Shown here piece after piece: positions 17,635-26,408 of a stretch of 64,000 nt of DNA. Position 1 is the first letter of the stretch, and the number at the start of each line of letters is the position of its first letter. The DNA lies in the NCBI RefSeq assembly GCF_014705615.1, contig NZ_JACXJA010000007.1, positions 268,310-332,309 of the forward strand, written 5' to 3'. The notes below the pieces were generated by a model. It was not told the DNA's origin and ran no database searches. It saw nothing but the letters and a program-made list of their open reading frames with translations. The position numbers and the translations under genes were made by a program. The stretch comes from Paenibacillus oceani. Its GTDB lineage: Bacteria; Bacillota; Bacilli; Paenibacillales; NBRC-103111.

Positions 17635-19866
17635 ATGAGAAAAGAGAGGGTACGCCGATTCAGCGCTTTATTCGAAAACGCTTACTTTCGGCGGTTGTTC
17701 GTATCGTATGCGGTGACAACCGCCCTGATCGCCTGCTTATGCGGCGCCGTCCTGTACGACAGGGCCGGAAGAGCCGCCCATGAGGAGCTGGAGCGGCAAA
17801 GCCGCAGCAAGCTGCTGGGCGTTCAGGAGCATCTGGAGAATACGTACCCGAACGTATTCAAAAACGCGTTCGTCAGCAATTTGCTGTCGGCGGTCGATAA
17901 GCCGGGGCGGGACGCGTTTTCCGTCTATTACGAAGAGTACGGACAAAATGTATATCAAATGTATCATTTGGCCGCTCACTTGAAAACGATCGTTTCCGGC
18001 CGGCCCGAAGCGGAGAACGTAACGGTTTATTTCAAAAATACGAATTTTATGGTCGACAAGCACGCCTTCTTCCCGAAGGAGGAGCATACGCCGGGCGCCG
18101 AACTGATCCAGCGGCTGCAAAAGGACGAAATCCCGACAAACCGCTGGCTGCAGCGCAACGTGTATTACGGCGAAGGGGTGTACGACCGGCTCATGACGTT
18201 CGTATATTCGTTTCCCGAACGGGCGAAGGGCGGCGAGATCCAAGGGTATATGCTGATCGACATTCGCGCCGACCGGTTCCGCGACATCCTCAGCGGGCTT
18301 GCCGGCGATTCCGGAGAGAAATTTGTGATGCTGAGCGTCAAGGACGGCTATATGACCGGCTCGGATCACGTTACGGAAACGGATTTCACTCGGGTGCTGA
18401 ACGTCCGGGAACGGGGGGCAGGGAGCGGCGACAAAGGAGTGAGCCTGCTTCCGGCGTCCGAAGGGAACGGCGATTGGGCATATGCCTCGATCCGGCCGAA
18501 AGGGATGGTAGCTCCGGCTTCCGCCCAGATGCAGCGCAACGTCGTTTTCGTATGTCTGGGCGTGATCGCGTTAGGCGTGCTGATCGCTTATTATTTGTCG
18601 CTCAAATCGTATAAACCTGTGCAAACGATGCTGCTACGGCTGAAGGAACGCGACAACGGGCTGCTTCCGAATCAGCAGCGCAATGAATTTCTGGCGCTCG
18701 ATCTCGTGCTGAACGGGCTGTACAGCACGATCCAGCAGCTGTCCCAGCAAGTGGACGGGAATATGCTGCACGCCTTGCTGAACGGCCGATTGTCCGAGGA
18801 CGAGATGCCGAAGCAGGTGCCGGTCAAAGCCGGTTACGTCGTGGCGGCTGTCAGGATGGAGAACGGCGGCGCGCGCGAGCTCGTCCCGGCCCTTCAGAGC
18901 GGCAGTCCGATTACGCAGTTAGTCGCCGAGAAAGATGCGCATGAGATCACGATCCTGTATTTCAGCGATGAGACGGGGACCCTCCGGGAGCGCATCCGGG
19001 AGGAGCTGGAGCGCTTGCTGCCTTCACTTGCCGGGGATCGCGGTTATGCGGCCGGGATGGGCGGTCTGGTACAGACGCGCGAGGATATCGCCAAGTCGAA
19101 CGAACAAGCGGCCAGCGCTTTGAAATACACGTTTCTGCTCGGGATGAACCGCGTGTTTGACTCCGAGGAACTCGGATTGCGCTGCGATATTCCTCAGATC
19201 GATTACGAGCCGTTCGAGCGCGCGCTTCGTGCGGGAAACAGCGAGGCGGCGAAGCAGTTTATCGCCGATTTTTTGGAGAAGATCGAGGGCCGGCCCGTCC
19301 CGCTGGAAACGGCGGAGCTTTCGCTTGCGCAGTTGACGATGATCATGTCCAAGGTAATGATCGATATCAATACGAAGGAACGTATCTTTCCCGACGTTTT
19401 GCCGTATCAGCGGGCGAGTCAGGGGACGTTTGCCGAAACGGTCGCCTTGATTTGCGAGCAGAGCATGCAGATTGCCGGTCATATCGGGCGGCATTTGCTG
19501 CCGCATGCGCAGCACGAAGTCATAGCCGGACTGATGCGGTATATCGATGCCCATCTGCACGAAGATATATCGCTGGACCAGCTGGCGGGAATGGCCGGGC
19601 TGTCGACCCAATATTTGTCCAGACAGTTCAAGGAGATCGCCGGGATTTCCTTTATCGAATATTTGACGAATGTGCGGATGGAGCGGGCCGGCGGACTTTT
19701 GCAGAACAGCCGCTCGTCCGTAACGGAGATCGCCTCCGCTGTCGGATACAGCAACGCTCAATATTTTTGTGCAAGGTTTAAAAGCAAGTTCGGCGTCACG
19801 CCGATGCAATACCGGAATTTATTCAAAGCAGAGGGTGACCGGACCGCGCATGCGGGACGCGGATAG
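17635..19866 (+). CDS. Membrane-bound AraC-family regulator with extracellular sensor
   Basis: One-component regulator of 743 residues. Two membrane helices (~20-42 and ~300-325) bracket an extracytoplasmic Cache-like sensor. A cytoplasmic linker (~330-630) leads to an AraC DNA-binding domain (~635-735) with two helix-turn-helix units: ISLDQLAGMAGLSTQYLSRQFK and SVTEIASAVGYSNAQYFCARFK. Such proteins are abundant in Paenibacillus and usually control the adjacent sugar-binding protein operon; here the divergent lipoprotein and beta-helix genes are the likely targets. A GGGGG ribosome site precedes the ATG. The ligand is unknown. Confidence 0.92.
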   Translation: MRKERVRRFSALFENAYFRRLFVSYAVTTALIACLCGAVLYDRAGRAAHEELERQSRSKLLGVQEHLENTYPNVFKNAFVSNLLSAVDKPGRDAFSVYYEEYGQNVYQMYHLAAHLKTIVSGRPEAENVTVYFKNTNFMVDKHAFFPKEEHTPGAELIQRLQKDEIPTNRWLQRNVYYGEGVYDRLMTFVYSFPERAKGGEIQGYMLIDIRADRFRDILSGLAGDSGEKFVMLSVKDGYMTGSDHVTETDFTRVLNVRERGAGSGDKGVSLLPASEGNGDWAYASIRPKGMVAPASAQMQRNVVFVCLGVIALGVLIAYYLSLKSYKPVQTMLLRLKERDNGLLPNQQRNEFLALDLVLNGLYSTIQQLSQQVDGNMLHALLNGRLSEDEMPKQVPVKAGYVVAAVRMENGGARELVPALQSGSPITQLVAEKDAHEITILYFSDETGTLRERIREELERLLPSLAGDRGYAAGMGGLVQTREDIAKSNEQAASALKYTFLLGMNRVFDSEELGLRCDIPQIDYEPFERALRAGNSEAAKQFIADFLEKIEGRPVPLETAELSLAQLTMIMSKVMIDINTKERIFPDVLPYQRASQGTFAETVALICEQSMQIAGHIGRHLLPHAQHEVIAGLMRYIDAHLHEDISLDQLAGMAGLSTQYLSRQFKEIAGISFIEYLTNVRMERAGGLLQNSRSSVTEIASAVGYSNAQYFCARFKSKFGVTPMQYRNLFKAEGDRTAHAGRG

Positions 19867-19929
19867 ACGGAGGGAGGGGGCCGGCGTCCGTCCGCTGTCC
19901 GGGATTTCGCTTCATCCATAGGAGGGGAA

Positions 19930-21819
19930 ATGAAAAGATCTAGCCGCTATTCGTTAGGGCGCTGCATGATGCTGCTCGTATACCGGATATGGAGGGCTAT
20001 GCCCGTGCTTGCATCGGTATGGCTCGCCGTTCCGCTGCTGCTCGGGCTGCTGCTCGTTCCGGGCTTCGCGGCGCAGCGGGAGCTGATCGATCTATTTACA
20101 GGAGGAATCGGCGGCAAAAGCTGGACCGAGATGCTCGCGTTGGCCTGGCAACCTGTCGTCGTGATCGCGGCCGTCGCGATGCTCCGCTCGTCGTTATCCG
20201 CCCTGGACCAGATGACGGATTCCGGGTTGAAGGACCGGGCGTCGATGCTTCTGCAGGCCGAGGTGCATGCCAAGGCGGTCGGCGTTCCGCTCGAGCGGAT
20301 GGAGCAGGCCGGCTACTATGACCGGTTGGACCGAGCCAATCAGGCGGCCAGGTCGGAGCTGTTCGACATTTTGCAAAACGGGATTGCGCTGCTCCGCCTG
20401 TTATTCGAGTTCGCGGGGCTGCTGGTCGTATGCTGGCTGGCCGATCCGGTCGTCGGCGTTATTCTTGCCTTCGTGTTTACGGTGTCATTCGCGATCCGTC
20501 TGGAAGCGGATATGGTGAAGCGCAGGTTGAACCGGGAGCTGACGTTCTCCGGCAGATACTCCGACTATTTGCGCAGCGCTGCGGTCCAGCCGGCGACGGT
20601 GAAGGAGCTTCGTTTATTCGGATCGATGAGCTACCTGATCGGAAAATGGCATGCGGTCACGGAGCAGGCGGTTACACTTCGCGGCGATGCGAACCGGAGA
20701 GAGATCCGTCACGGCATCGTCGTATCGGCCGTTCAGATCGCCGGCCTGTTCGCTTCGATCGTATGGCTCGTTTTGCAGATGAAGGCGGGAACGTTTACGG
20801 CGGGAACGCTGGTCGTCGTCTTCCAGGCGATGAGGCAAGCTTACGGAATATCCGGAAGAATGGCGTGGCCGGTAGGGAAGCTGTATTTGCAAAGTGCGAA
20901 AATCACCGACCTGGTCCGGTATTTGCATGAACCGCCGGAGACGGAGGCGGGAGCAGGAGAGAGGACTGGGGCAGCGGAGCGCCGGGAGCGTTATGGTCCG
21001 GACGGAGCGTCCGCCGCAGAGAGCCGGTCTTCCCAAGTGCCGGGCGAAGAGGGGTGCATCGTGTTCGATCAGGTGGAGTTTCGTTATCCCGGCGCTTCGC
21101 AGCCGGTGCTGCGTAATATCCGGCTGGAGCTGAAGCCCGGCGAGACCGTAGCGCTTGTAGGGGGAAACGGTGCGGGCAAATCGACGCTCGTCCGGCTGCT
21201 GCTCGGTCTGTACGAGCCGACATCGGGCCAAGTGACGTGGGACGGTACCGACTACCGGGAATTGGACCGGGAGCTGTTCCGAGAATCGGTATCCGCCGCG
21301 TTCCAGGACTACGTCCGCTATGAAACGACGGTTCGCGACAACGTCGGTTTTGGCCGGCCGGACCTGCTGAACGACGACGATTCGGTCCGGCTCGCGATGC
21401 GGGCGGGCGGGGCCGAGCGGATCGGGGGCGGTGATCTCGATTCGCGGGTCGGGCTTGTGACGGAAGGCGCCCGCGAGCTGAGCGGCGGACAATGGCAGCG
21501 TCTCGCGATCTCCCGCGCCGCGATCCGCCCGGCCCGCCTGCTGGTGCTCGATGAGCCGACCGCCGCGCTGGACCCGCAGCACGAACAGGAACTGTACCGT
21601 TCGTTCCGCGAATTGTCCCGAGGTCGGACCGTGCTGTTCGTCTCGCACCGGCTCGGCTGGGCGCGGTACGCCGACCGGATCGTCGTGCTTCGGGACGGTG
21701 CGATCGCCGAAGAAGGAACCCATGAAGCGCTGATGGCTGCGGATTCCTGCTATGCAGCGATGTTTCGGGCGCAAGCCTGGTGGTATTGCGACGAGAGAGG
21801 GGGGAAAGGTCAGCCTTGA
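19930..21819 (+). CDS. ABC exporter, fused membrane and ATPase domains
   Basis: Half-transporter of 629 residues, 63 bases after the AraC gene and possibly co-transcribed. The membrane domain covers ~1-330; a charged Gly/Glu-rich linker (~335-370) precedes the ATPase, with Walker A GGNGAGKST (~411-419), signature LSGGQ (~517), Walker B LLVLDEPTAALD (~537-547) and H-loop VSHR. AGGAGG lies six bases before the ATG. It is a paralogue of the gene at 11512. Unlike that copy it has a canonical signature, so the two could in principle pair as a heterodimer with one weak site. The stop overlaps the end of the ferrochelatase remnant on the other strand by ten bases. Confidence 0.88.
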   Translation: MKRSSRYSLGRCMMLLVYRIWRAMPVLASVWLAVPLLLGLLLVPGFAAQRELIDLFTGGIGGKSWTEMLALAWQPVVVIAAVAMLRSSLSALDQMTDSGLKDRASMLLQAEVHAKAVGVPLERMEQAGYYDRLDRANQAARSELFDILQNGIALLRLLFEFAGLLVVCWLADPVVGVILAFVFTVSFAIRLEADMVKRRLNRELTFSGRYSDYLRSAAVQPATVKELRLFGSMSYLIGKWHAVTEQAVTLRGDANRREIRHGIVVSAVQIAGLFASIVWLVLQMKAGTFTAGTLVVVFQAMRQAYGISGRMAWPVGKLYLQSAKITDLVRYLHEPPETEAGAGERTGAAERRERYGPDGASAAESRSSQVPGEEGCIVFDQVEFRYPGASQPVLRNIRLELKPGETVALVGGNGAGKSTLVRLLLGLYEPTSGQVTWDGTDYRELDRELFRESVSAAFQDYVRYETTVRDNVGFGRPDLLNDDDSVRLAMRAGGAERIGGGDLDSRVGLVTEGARELSGGQWQRLAISRAAIRPARLLVLDEPTAALDPQHEQELYRSFRELSRGRTVLFVSHRLGWARYADRIVVLRDGAIAEEGTHEALMAADSCYAAMFRAQAWWYCDERGGKGQP

Positions 21820-22303
21820 ACCTCGGAGGCGTCGATGAAACCGGCGACGATTCGCTCCAGTGCGGTCATAAAATCGTCCGAATCGTTCGGATATTGAACC
21901 GATACGAATTCCATGCCGAGTTCTCTGGCTTTCACGCTGCAATCGTGGCCGCAATCATAGACGACCTCGACATTTTCCGTCACGGTGAGCAGGTCGCATG
22001 CGACGACGGCGGCCGCTCCGTCTGCGGCGGCTTCTCCGATAAACGGCGGCGTATGCTTGAACGCGGTATACACCGCAATCTTCTCGCCGTAACGAAGCTC
22101 CAGCCTTCGTTCAAGCGCCCGGGCTGCCGGGCTGTGACCGCGCCGAGCGGATCGACGGTTCCCAGGCGCCGGTAACGCTTGGCCGCATCCGACATAACCG
22201 ATTCCACCGGCAGGCGGCCGTGGAACAGGTGCGAGTAAAAGGCAGGCAGCTCGTCTATCGAAGCAATCGAACAGTAACCCATCAGAAAAACGGCTTTTTT
22301 CAT
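21810..22303 (-). pseudogene. Ferrochelatase (HemH/CpfC-like) remnant with frameshift and internal deletion
   Basis: The N-terminus (MKKAVFLMGY, then SIDELPAFYSHLFHGRLP and YRRLGTVDPLGAVTARQ) and the C-terminus (NVEVVYDCGHDC, then a last helix) match the two ends of Firmicute ferrochelatase, the enzyme that puts iron into coproporphyrin. The middle ~170 residues, including the usual catalytic region, are missing. A one-base deletion near 22124 also breaks the frame: T-A-R-Q must shift to continue as A-R-A-L-E-R-R. A good ribosome site (AAGGAG) remains. A related chelatase is possible, but the gene is non-functional either way. Confidence 0.7.
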
Positions 22304-22315
22304 AGTCGAATCTCC

Positions 22316-22450
22316 TTATTTCCTGAAAGGCCCGGGATGAAACCATTCGGCCAGTTCCCTAACCGTATCGTCGTTATAGCGGTTCGGGAAACTGTCAACG
22401 CTCCCCATCGGCAGCACAATACCGGGAATTCCCCTACTACCGTAACTTTG
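22316..22450 (-). pseudogene. Tail of an unidentified gene upstream of the ferrochelatase remnant
   Basis: The frame reading GIVLPMGSVDSFPNRY, then ELAEWFHPG and ending FRK stops 12 bases before the ferrochelatase start, which is operon-like spacing. Upstream it runs into sequence that codes for a FecCD fragment on the other strand, so only ~45 residues look real. It could be the end of a binding protein of the same iron locus; I do not recognise it. Confidence 0.3.
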
Positions 22451-22700
22451 TTTGACGGCACTCGCCGCCTGAAACGGTATGCGATTACCTTCTCCGTGAT
22501 GACCGCCGCTATAATTGCCGCCGTAATAGCCGCTTGCTCGCTGGGACCGGTATGCATACCGTTCAGCAGAACGACCGCGATTTTGGCGCATAAGCTCGGT
22601 CTGCCTGCCTGGACCGCTTTCTCCGATCGGGAGCTGCTGGTCGTTGCTCAGGTCCGTCTGCCCCGCGTACTGGCGGGCGCTATGGTCCCACGTTTGTCCT
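22448..22700 (+). pseudogene. FecCD-type iron/siderophore permease fragment
   Basis: About 80 residues match the start of FecCD/BtuC permeases: a basic lead (RRLKRYAITF), a first membrane helix, SLGPVCIPF, then VAQVRLPRVLAGAMV, the family's R-L-P-R-[VI]-L block. After this the frame degenerates (LSSCDGFF, where a Gly/Ala-rich helix is expected) and the rest of the gene is absent. No ribosome site or clear start is seen. It belonged to an iron, heme or cobalamin importer and is the second broken iron gene here. Confidence 0.65.
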
Positions 22701-23040
22701 CCTGTGATGGTTTCTTCCTGCCGATCCGCTGCGCCACAGCGTTCACTGAACATTTCTTTCCCTTGGGCATATAATTTTACTTTGGTTTAAAATTTTTCCT
22801 TTAGGTAAACAAAATGCCCGAAAAAAAGACGGGCGCCGATCGGGCTTCCGGATGATTTTTATCGTACAATATGAAAGTTTTCCTTGCGACAAATATTTTC
22901 CTGAATGCAAGAATGATTCGGTATATCGAGTTAAATACAGGAATCATGAGTTACTTTGAATTATTAATCGAAATATGGGGGCTATCTGTGGCAGCCGCTC
23001 AAAAAAAAGCTTGAAATGTTTTTTAAATGCGGTATGATTA

Positions 23041-23055
23041 TGATAATGATTATCA
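23041..23055. promoter_or_regulatory. Perfect Fur box
   Basis: TGATAATGATTATCA matches the 7-1-7 Fur consensus TGATAATNATTATCA at every position. It lies 36 bases upstream of the small membrane protein gene at 23092 and predicts iron-dependent repression. Confidence 0.85.
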
Positions 23056-23091
23056 TTCTAGTAGGTCATTACGATTTGACGAGGAGTGCCG

Positions 23092-23268
23092 ATGATGACT
23101 TTCATGGTCCCGATCTTATTTGTCATATTGCTTGCGGTTGGCGGGATGGCCATATTTACCGGATGGGAGAACATTCGCCAGACGAAAGCTTGGAAAGCGC
23201 AGCCGGCCCGTACCGGCAGAGCGGTCCGATTGGACTGGAGCGGTTCGGAAGCCCGGGGGATGAAGTAA
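23092..23268 (+). CDS. Small single-helix membrane protein under Fur control
   Basis: Protein of 58 residues. A hydrophobic helix covers ~4-24 (FMVPILFVILLAVGGMAIF), followed by a charged tail with Trp residues (GWENIRQTKAW) and a basic end. GAGGAG precedes the ATG. The perfect Fur box just upstream makes a role under iron starvation likely, for example as a helper of an importer or of the neighbouring iron ATPase. It might also be the remainder of a larger lost locus, but the frame, ribosome site and following terminator look intact. I do not recognise a family. Confidence 0.6.
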   Translation: MMTFMVPILFVILLAVGGMAIFTGWENIRQTKAWKAQPARTGRAVRLDWSGSEARGMK

Positions 23269-23321
23269 CAGTTAATCAAGGCGTGACTCCGTTCGTCGTA
23301 ATAACTTAATCGTGGCCTGAG

Positions 23322-23351
23322 AAAAGCGGCGTTATAATCGGCGCTTTTTTT
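23322..23351 (+). terminator. Terminator after the small Fur-linked gene
   Basis: AAAAGCG pairs with CGCTTTT across a short interior region and runs into a T tract. Confidence 0.6.
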
Positions 23352-23354
23352 ATG

Positions 23355-23391
23355 TTGACGTTATTCGGTTATTTATTTATAATAAGTATAA
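23355..23391 (+). promoter_or_regulatory. pfeT promoter overlapped by a PerR box
   Basis: TTGACG (23355-23360) and TATAAT (23378-23383) have a 17-base spacer. TTATAATAAGTATAA at 23377-23391 matches the PerR consensus TTATAATNATTATAA at 14 positions and covers the -10 element. PerR would block transcription until peroxide oxidises it. The B. subtilis orthologue is PerR-controlled. Confidence 0.75.
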
Positions 23392-23516
23392 ATAAGAACC
23401 GATGCTAAATAAAAAACGAGCTTTCTTATCATGCTGTTCCCAATCGGGAGCAGCATGAGTCATTTTTAAGGTACTAACAATGGTTCTCAATCTCAAATAG
23501 AATGGAGCGATCGAAC

Positions 23517-25478
23517 ATGAACTCATCCCTTAATAACGTGGACCGCAACGTCCATTCCCCCATCGTGAAGCCGTCCATCCACAGCGTCAAATCGTGGATC
23601 GCTCAATACGGCGAAGGAGCGGCTGCGCTTCTAAGCGGCTTGCTGATTGCCGTCGCTTGGTTGCTCGGGAACGTCTCGGACACGGCTTCCGTACTCGTCT
23701 ACTTGCTTGCCTTCATTGTCGGCGGCTTCGCCAAAGCGAAGGAAGGGCTGGAGACGTTAATCCAGGAGCGCGATCTCGACGTAAACCTGCTCATGATCGT
23801 CGCCGCCATCGGTGCGGCTTGTATCGGGTACTGGGCGGAAGGCGCCGTTCTCATCTTCATCTTCTCTCTGAGCGGTGCGCTCGAGAGCTACACGATGGCG
23901 CGCAGCCACCGCGATATTTCGTCGCTGATGGAGCTGAAGCCGGAGACGGCCGTTTTGTATACGGATGGCCAGGAAACTGTAGTGCCGATTGAGCAGCTTT
24001 CCGTAGGCGATACGGTGATCGTGAAGCCGGGCGAGCGCATTCCGTCCGACGGCGTGGTGAAAGGCGGCGCTTCGGCGGTGAACCAGGCTTCGATCACAGG
24101 CGAATCCGTTCCGGTGGACAAAGTGGCAGGCGACGGAGTGTACGCAGGAACATTGAACGGCCAAGGCATCTTGTTCGTCGAAGTCACGCAGACGAGCGAG
24201 TCGTCGCTGTTCGCCAAAATTATCCGTCTCGTTCAGGAAGCGCAAAGCGAGAAGCCGGCGTCGCAGCGGTTTATCGAACGGTTTGAACGAATTTACGCCC
24301 GAGTGATTATCGCCGGTACGCTGCTGCTTGTCCTAGTGCCGCCGGTATTGTCGGCGGTAAGCTGGAGCGATGCGTTTTATAAAGCGATGGTATTTCTCGT
24401 CGTCGCTTCTCCTTGCGCCCTCGTCGCTTCGATTATGCCGGCCGTGCTGTCGGCCGTCTCGAACGGTGCCCGCCAAGGACTGCTCGTCAAAGGCGGCGCC
24501 CATCTGGAGCATTTGGCGAATACCGCGGTTGTGGCGTTTGACAAAACTGGCACCTTAACCGAGGGCAAACCCGCGGTGACGGATGTAGTCGCATTCCGGT
24601 CTTACACGGAGGAGCAGGTGCTGGAGATCGCCGCTTCGATCGAAAGCTTCTCGGAGCATCCTCTGGCCAAAGCCGTCGTTCAGCACGCGGCTGAGCGCAA
24701 GCTGGAAGTAGGCCGTCCGGACCGGTTCACGTCGCTGACCGGTTTCGGAGTAGAAGCGGACTACAAGGGCGGGACATGGACGATAGGCAAGCCGGAATGG
24801 ACGGATGCGGAGACGCGGGAGGCCGAGGTAACCGCTGCCGTTCATGAACTGGAGCAGCAGGGCAAGACGGTTGTCGTCCTGCGTGGCAGCGAAGGTCCGG
24901 CCGGCTTGATCGCGATGCAGGACCGCATCCGGCCGCAGGCGGCTGCCGTCGTCGCCCGTCTGAAACAGATGGGCATAAAGGTAGCGATGCTGACCGGCGA
25001 CCAGGAGCGGACGGCTCAGGCGGTAGCTCGCGAAGCCGGCATCGATCTCGTCTACGCCCGGCTGCTGCCGGAGGAGAAGGTAGCGCGAATTAAAGAGCTG
25101 AGACAGACGTACGGCAAAGTCGCGATGGTCGGGGACGGCGTCAATGACGCGCCCGCGCTTGCGGCGGCTACGACGGGCATCGCCATGGGAGGAGCGGGCA
25201 GCGACTCCGCGCTCGAGACGGCGGATATCGTTCTGATGAACGACGATACAAGAAACATCGCCACCGCGATCGCGCTCGGGCAAAAAACGAAAAAGATCAT
25301 TAAACAAAATCTCGTCTTCTCGATTTCGGTCATCGTTCTGCTGATCGCGGCCAACTTCCTGCAAGGGATCGCGCTTCCGCTCGGCGTAGTGGGGCATGAG
25401 GGAAGCACGATTCTCGTCATCTTAAACGGACTGCGCCTGCTCCGCGGCGTTCCGGACCGGTTCGCTTCCGGCGAATAA
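23517..25478 (+). CDS. pfeT: P1B4-type metal-transporting ATPase (PfeT/ZosA-like, Fe2+ efflux)
   Basis: Membrane ATPase of 653 residues. It lacks an N-terminal metal-binding domain, has the actuator TGES, the SPC metal motif (298-300), the phosphorylation site DKTGTLT (D341), GDGVNDAPAL, and near the C-terminus HEGST followed by NGLRLL. SPC plus HEG[GS]T is the P1B4 signature. The B. subtilis homologue (PfeT, earlier ZosA/YkvW) exports ferrous iron and is induced by PerR; the PerR box upstream supports the same role here. Zinc or cobalt transport remains possible. The start at 23517 follows GGAG; an in-frame ATG at 23502 has no ribosome site. Confidence 0.92.
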   Translation: MNSSLNNVDRNVHSPIVKPSIHSVKSWIAQYGEGAAALLSGLLIAVAWLLGNVSDTASVLVYLLAFIVGGFAKAKEGLETLIQERDLDVNLLMIVAAIGAACIGYWAEGAVLIFIFSLSGALESYTMARSHRDISSLMELKPETAVLYTDGQETVVPIEQLSVGDTVIVKPGERIPSDGVVKGGASAVNQASITGESVPVDKVAGDGVYAGTLNGQGILFVEVTQTSESSLFAKIIRLVQEAQSEKPASQRFIERFERIYARVIIAGTLLLVLVPPVLSAVSWSDAFYKAMVFLVVASPCALVASIMPAVLSAVSNGARQGLLVKGGAHLEHLANTAVVAFDKTGTLTEGKPAVTDVVAFRSYTEEQVLEIAASIESFSEHPLAKAVVQHAAERKLEVGRPDRFTSLTGFGVEADYKGGTWTIGKPEWTDAETREAEVTAAVHELEQQGKTVVVLRGSEGPAGLIAMQDRIRPQAAAVVARLKQMGIKVAMLTGDQERTAQAVAREAGIDLVYARLLPEEKVARIKELRQTYGKVAMVGDGVNDAPALAAATTGIAMGGAGSDSALETADIVLMNDDTRNIATAIALGQKTKKIIKQNLVFSISVIVLLIAANFLQGIALPLGVVGHEGSTILVILNGLRLLRGVPDRFASGE

Positions 25479-25738
25479 TCGAAGAAGGCAATCGTCGCTC
25501 TTGGGAGCCGGAGACGGTTCACTGGATGGAATGTATACTTGGTTCACTGTACTAAGCGGGAAATGCGCCTGTTATGAAGTTTGAATGTAGAAGACAGCTC
25601 GTACAGCTCCTCGTAAGAGAGTACAGGAATGGGCAATGGGGCAGAAGGTTTGCATGAATTGGCAAGGGTCATGCTATAAGGATGTTGTTTGTCCCAAAAG
25701 TGTTTGCCTGATGGAGAACTAGCCCCATTTCCAAACGA

Positions 25739-25781
25739 AAGGACCTCGATTTCCACGGTAACAGTGGAGGTTGAGGTTCTT
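25739..25781 (-). repeat. Dispersed palindromic repeat, copy 2 (inverted)
   Basis: A stem-loop of 18-nt arms around a GTAACA-like loop. The flanks match the reverse complement of copy 3: TTCCAAACG before the arm, and CTCAAGG-AAAA-CCGG after it. It therefore lies in the opposite orientation to copies 1 and 3. Confidence 0.6.
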
Positions 25782-26022
25782 TTCTCAAGGAAAAACCGGG
25801 TCAAAGGGTGCCTCGCAACTCGAAAAATGAACTTGACAAGTAGTAGCCGGTTTTGGGAACAGTCCCTTTTACCAAGCCAGAAAGTGCCGCAGGCCGTTCA
25901 TCGTGGCAAGTGTAACAGGGAGACGCCTCATACGTTGATCAATGTCCCGTTTATGGGGGTGAGAGACCCGAATAAGGGTGGTTTGTACCCTTTAATTTGC
26001 CCGAAAACCAGCTTGGACACGA

Positions 26023-26111
26023 AATAAGAGCGGTTTGAAGCTGCTAAAATCGGCGAAAAGAGCGCACACCCCATCCGGCGGCTGAAATAAGAGATGCAAA
26101 CCGCTTCTATT
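26023..26111. repeat. Long-looped inverted repeat
   Basis: Arms of 15 bases (26023-26037 and 26097-26111) match at 13 positions with a 59-base loop. No gene lies inside. Confidence 0.45.
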
Positions 26112-26250
26112 CGTCGCTGTCACCCTAATATGGAGAAAATAGCGGGTGCCAGAGACTCTTATTTTGTGGATTGGGGCTGTCTGTCTCAACGTCTCAACCG
26201 TCCTGTTGCGATGTTCGAGCCCCGCTTACAACCGATTTTCCCCTTGCAAA

Positions 26251-26293
26251 TAAGACCTCAATCTCCACTTTACCGTGGAAGTCGAGGTCCTTA
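26251..26293 (+). repeat. Dispersed palindromic repeat, copy 3
   Basis: TAAGACCTCAATCTCCAC (26251-26268), loop TTTACC, and a complementary right arm from 26275. It shares the left flank with copy 1 (GCCCCGCTTA-x-AACCG), ~25-40 bases upstream of the stem. Confidence 0.6.
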
Positions 26294-26408
26294 CGTTTGG
26301 AAAGTGGCCTATTTCCCTCTCATGCGAACGCCGTTGGCACAGTTCCTCTTTTATAGGCTGCCAAGCCAATTGAAACTTCACAGGAAATGGAGTCGATCCG
26401 CGCACCGT

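Larger units (their letters stand above)
25479..26408. other. Gene-free repeat region
   Basis: About 930 bases without a credible gene. It holds two copies of the palindromic repeat in opposite orientation (25739-25781 and 26251-26293) and a long inverted repeat (AATAAGAGCGGTTTG at 26023-26037 against its complement at 26097-26111, two mismatches). Open frames here have no ribosome sites and no recognisable product. It may be a remnant of inserted sequence or a site of repeat accumulation. Confidence 0.6.

Noticed and set aside
22316..22753. 145-codon frame on the minus strand as a full gene
   Set aside because: Most of it is antisense to the FecCD fragment; only the last ~45 residues look like real coding sequence, so it is listed as a gene tail.
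22780..22815. MntR- or DtxR-like sequence CCTTTAGG with T/A-rich flanks
   Set aside because: The palindrome is imperfect and no intact gene follows it; it may be a relic of the decayed iron locus.
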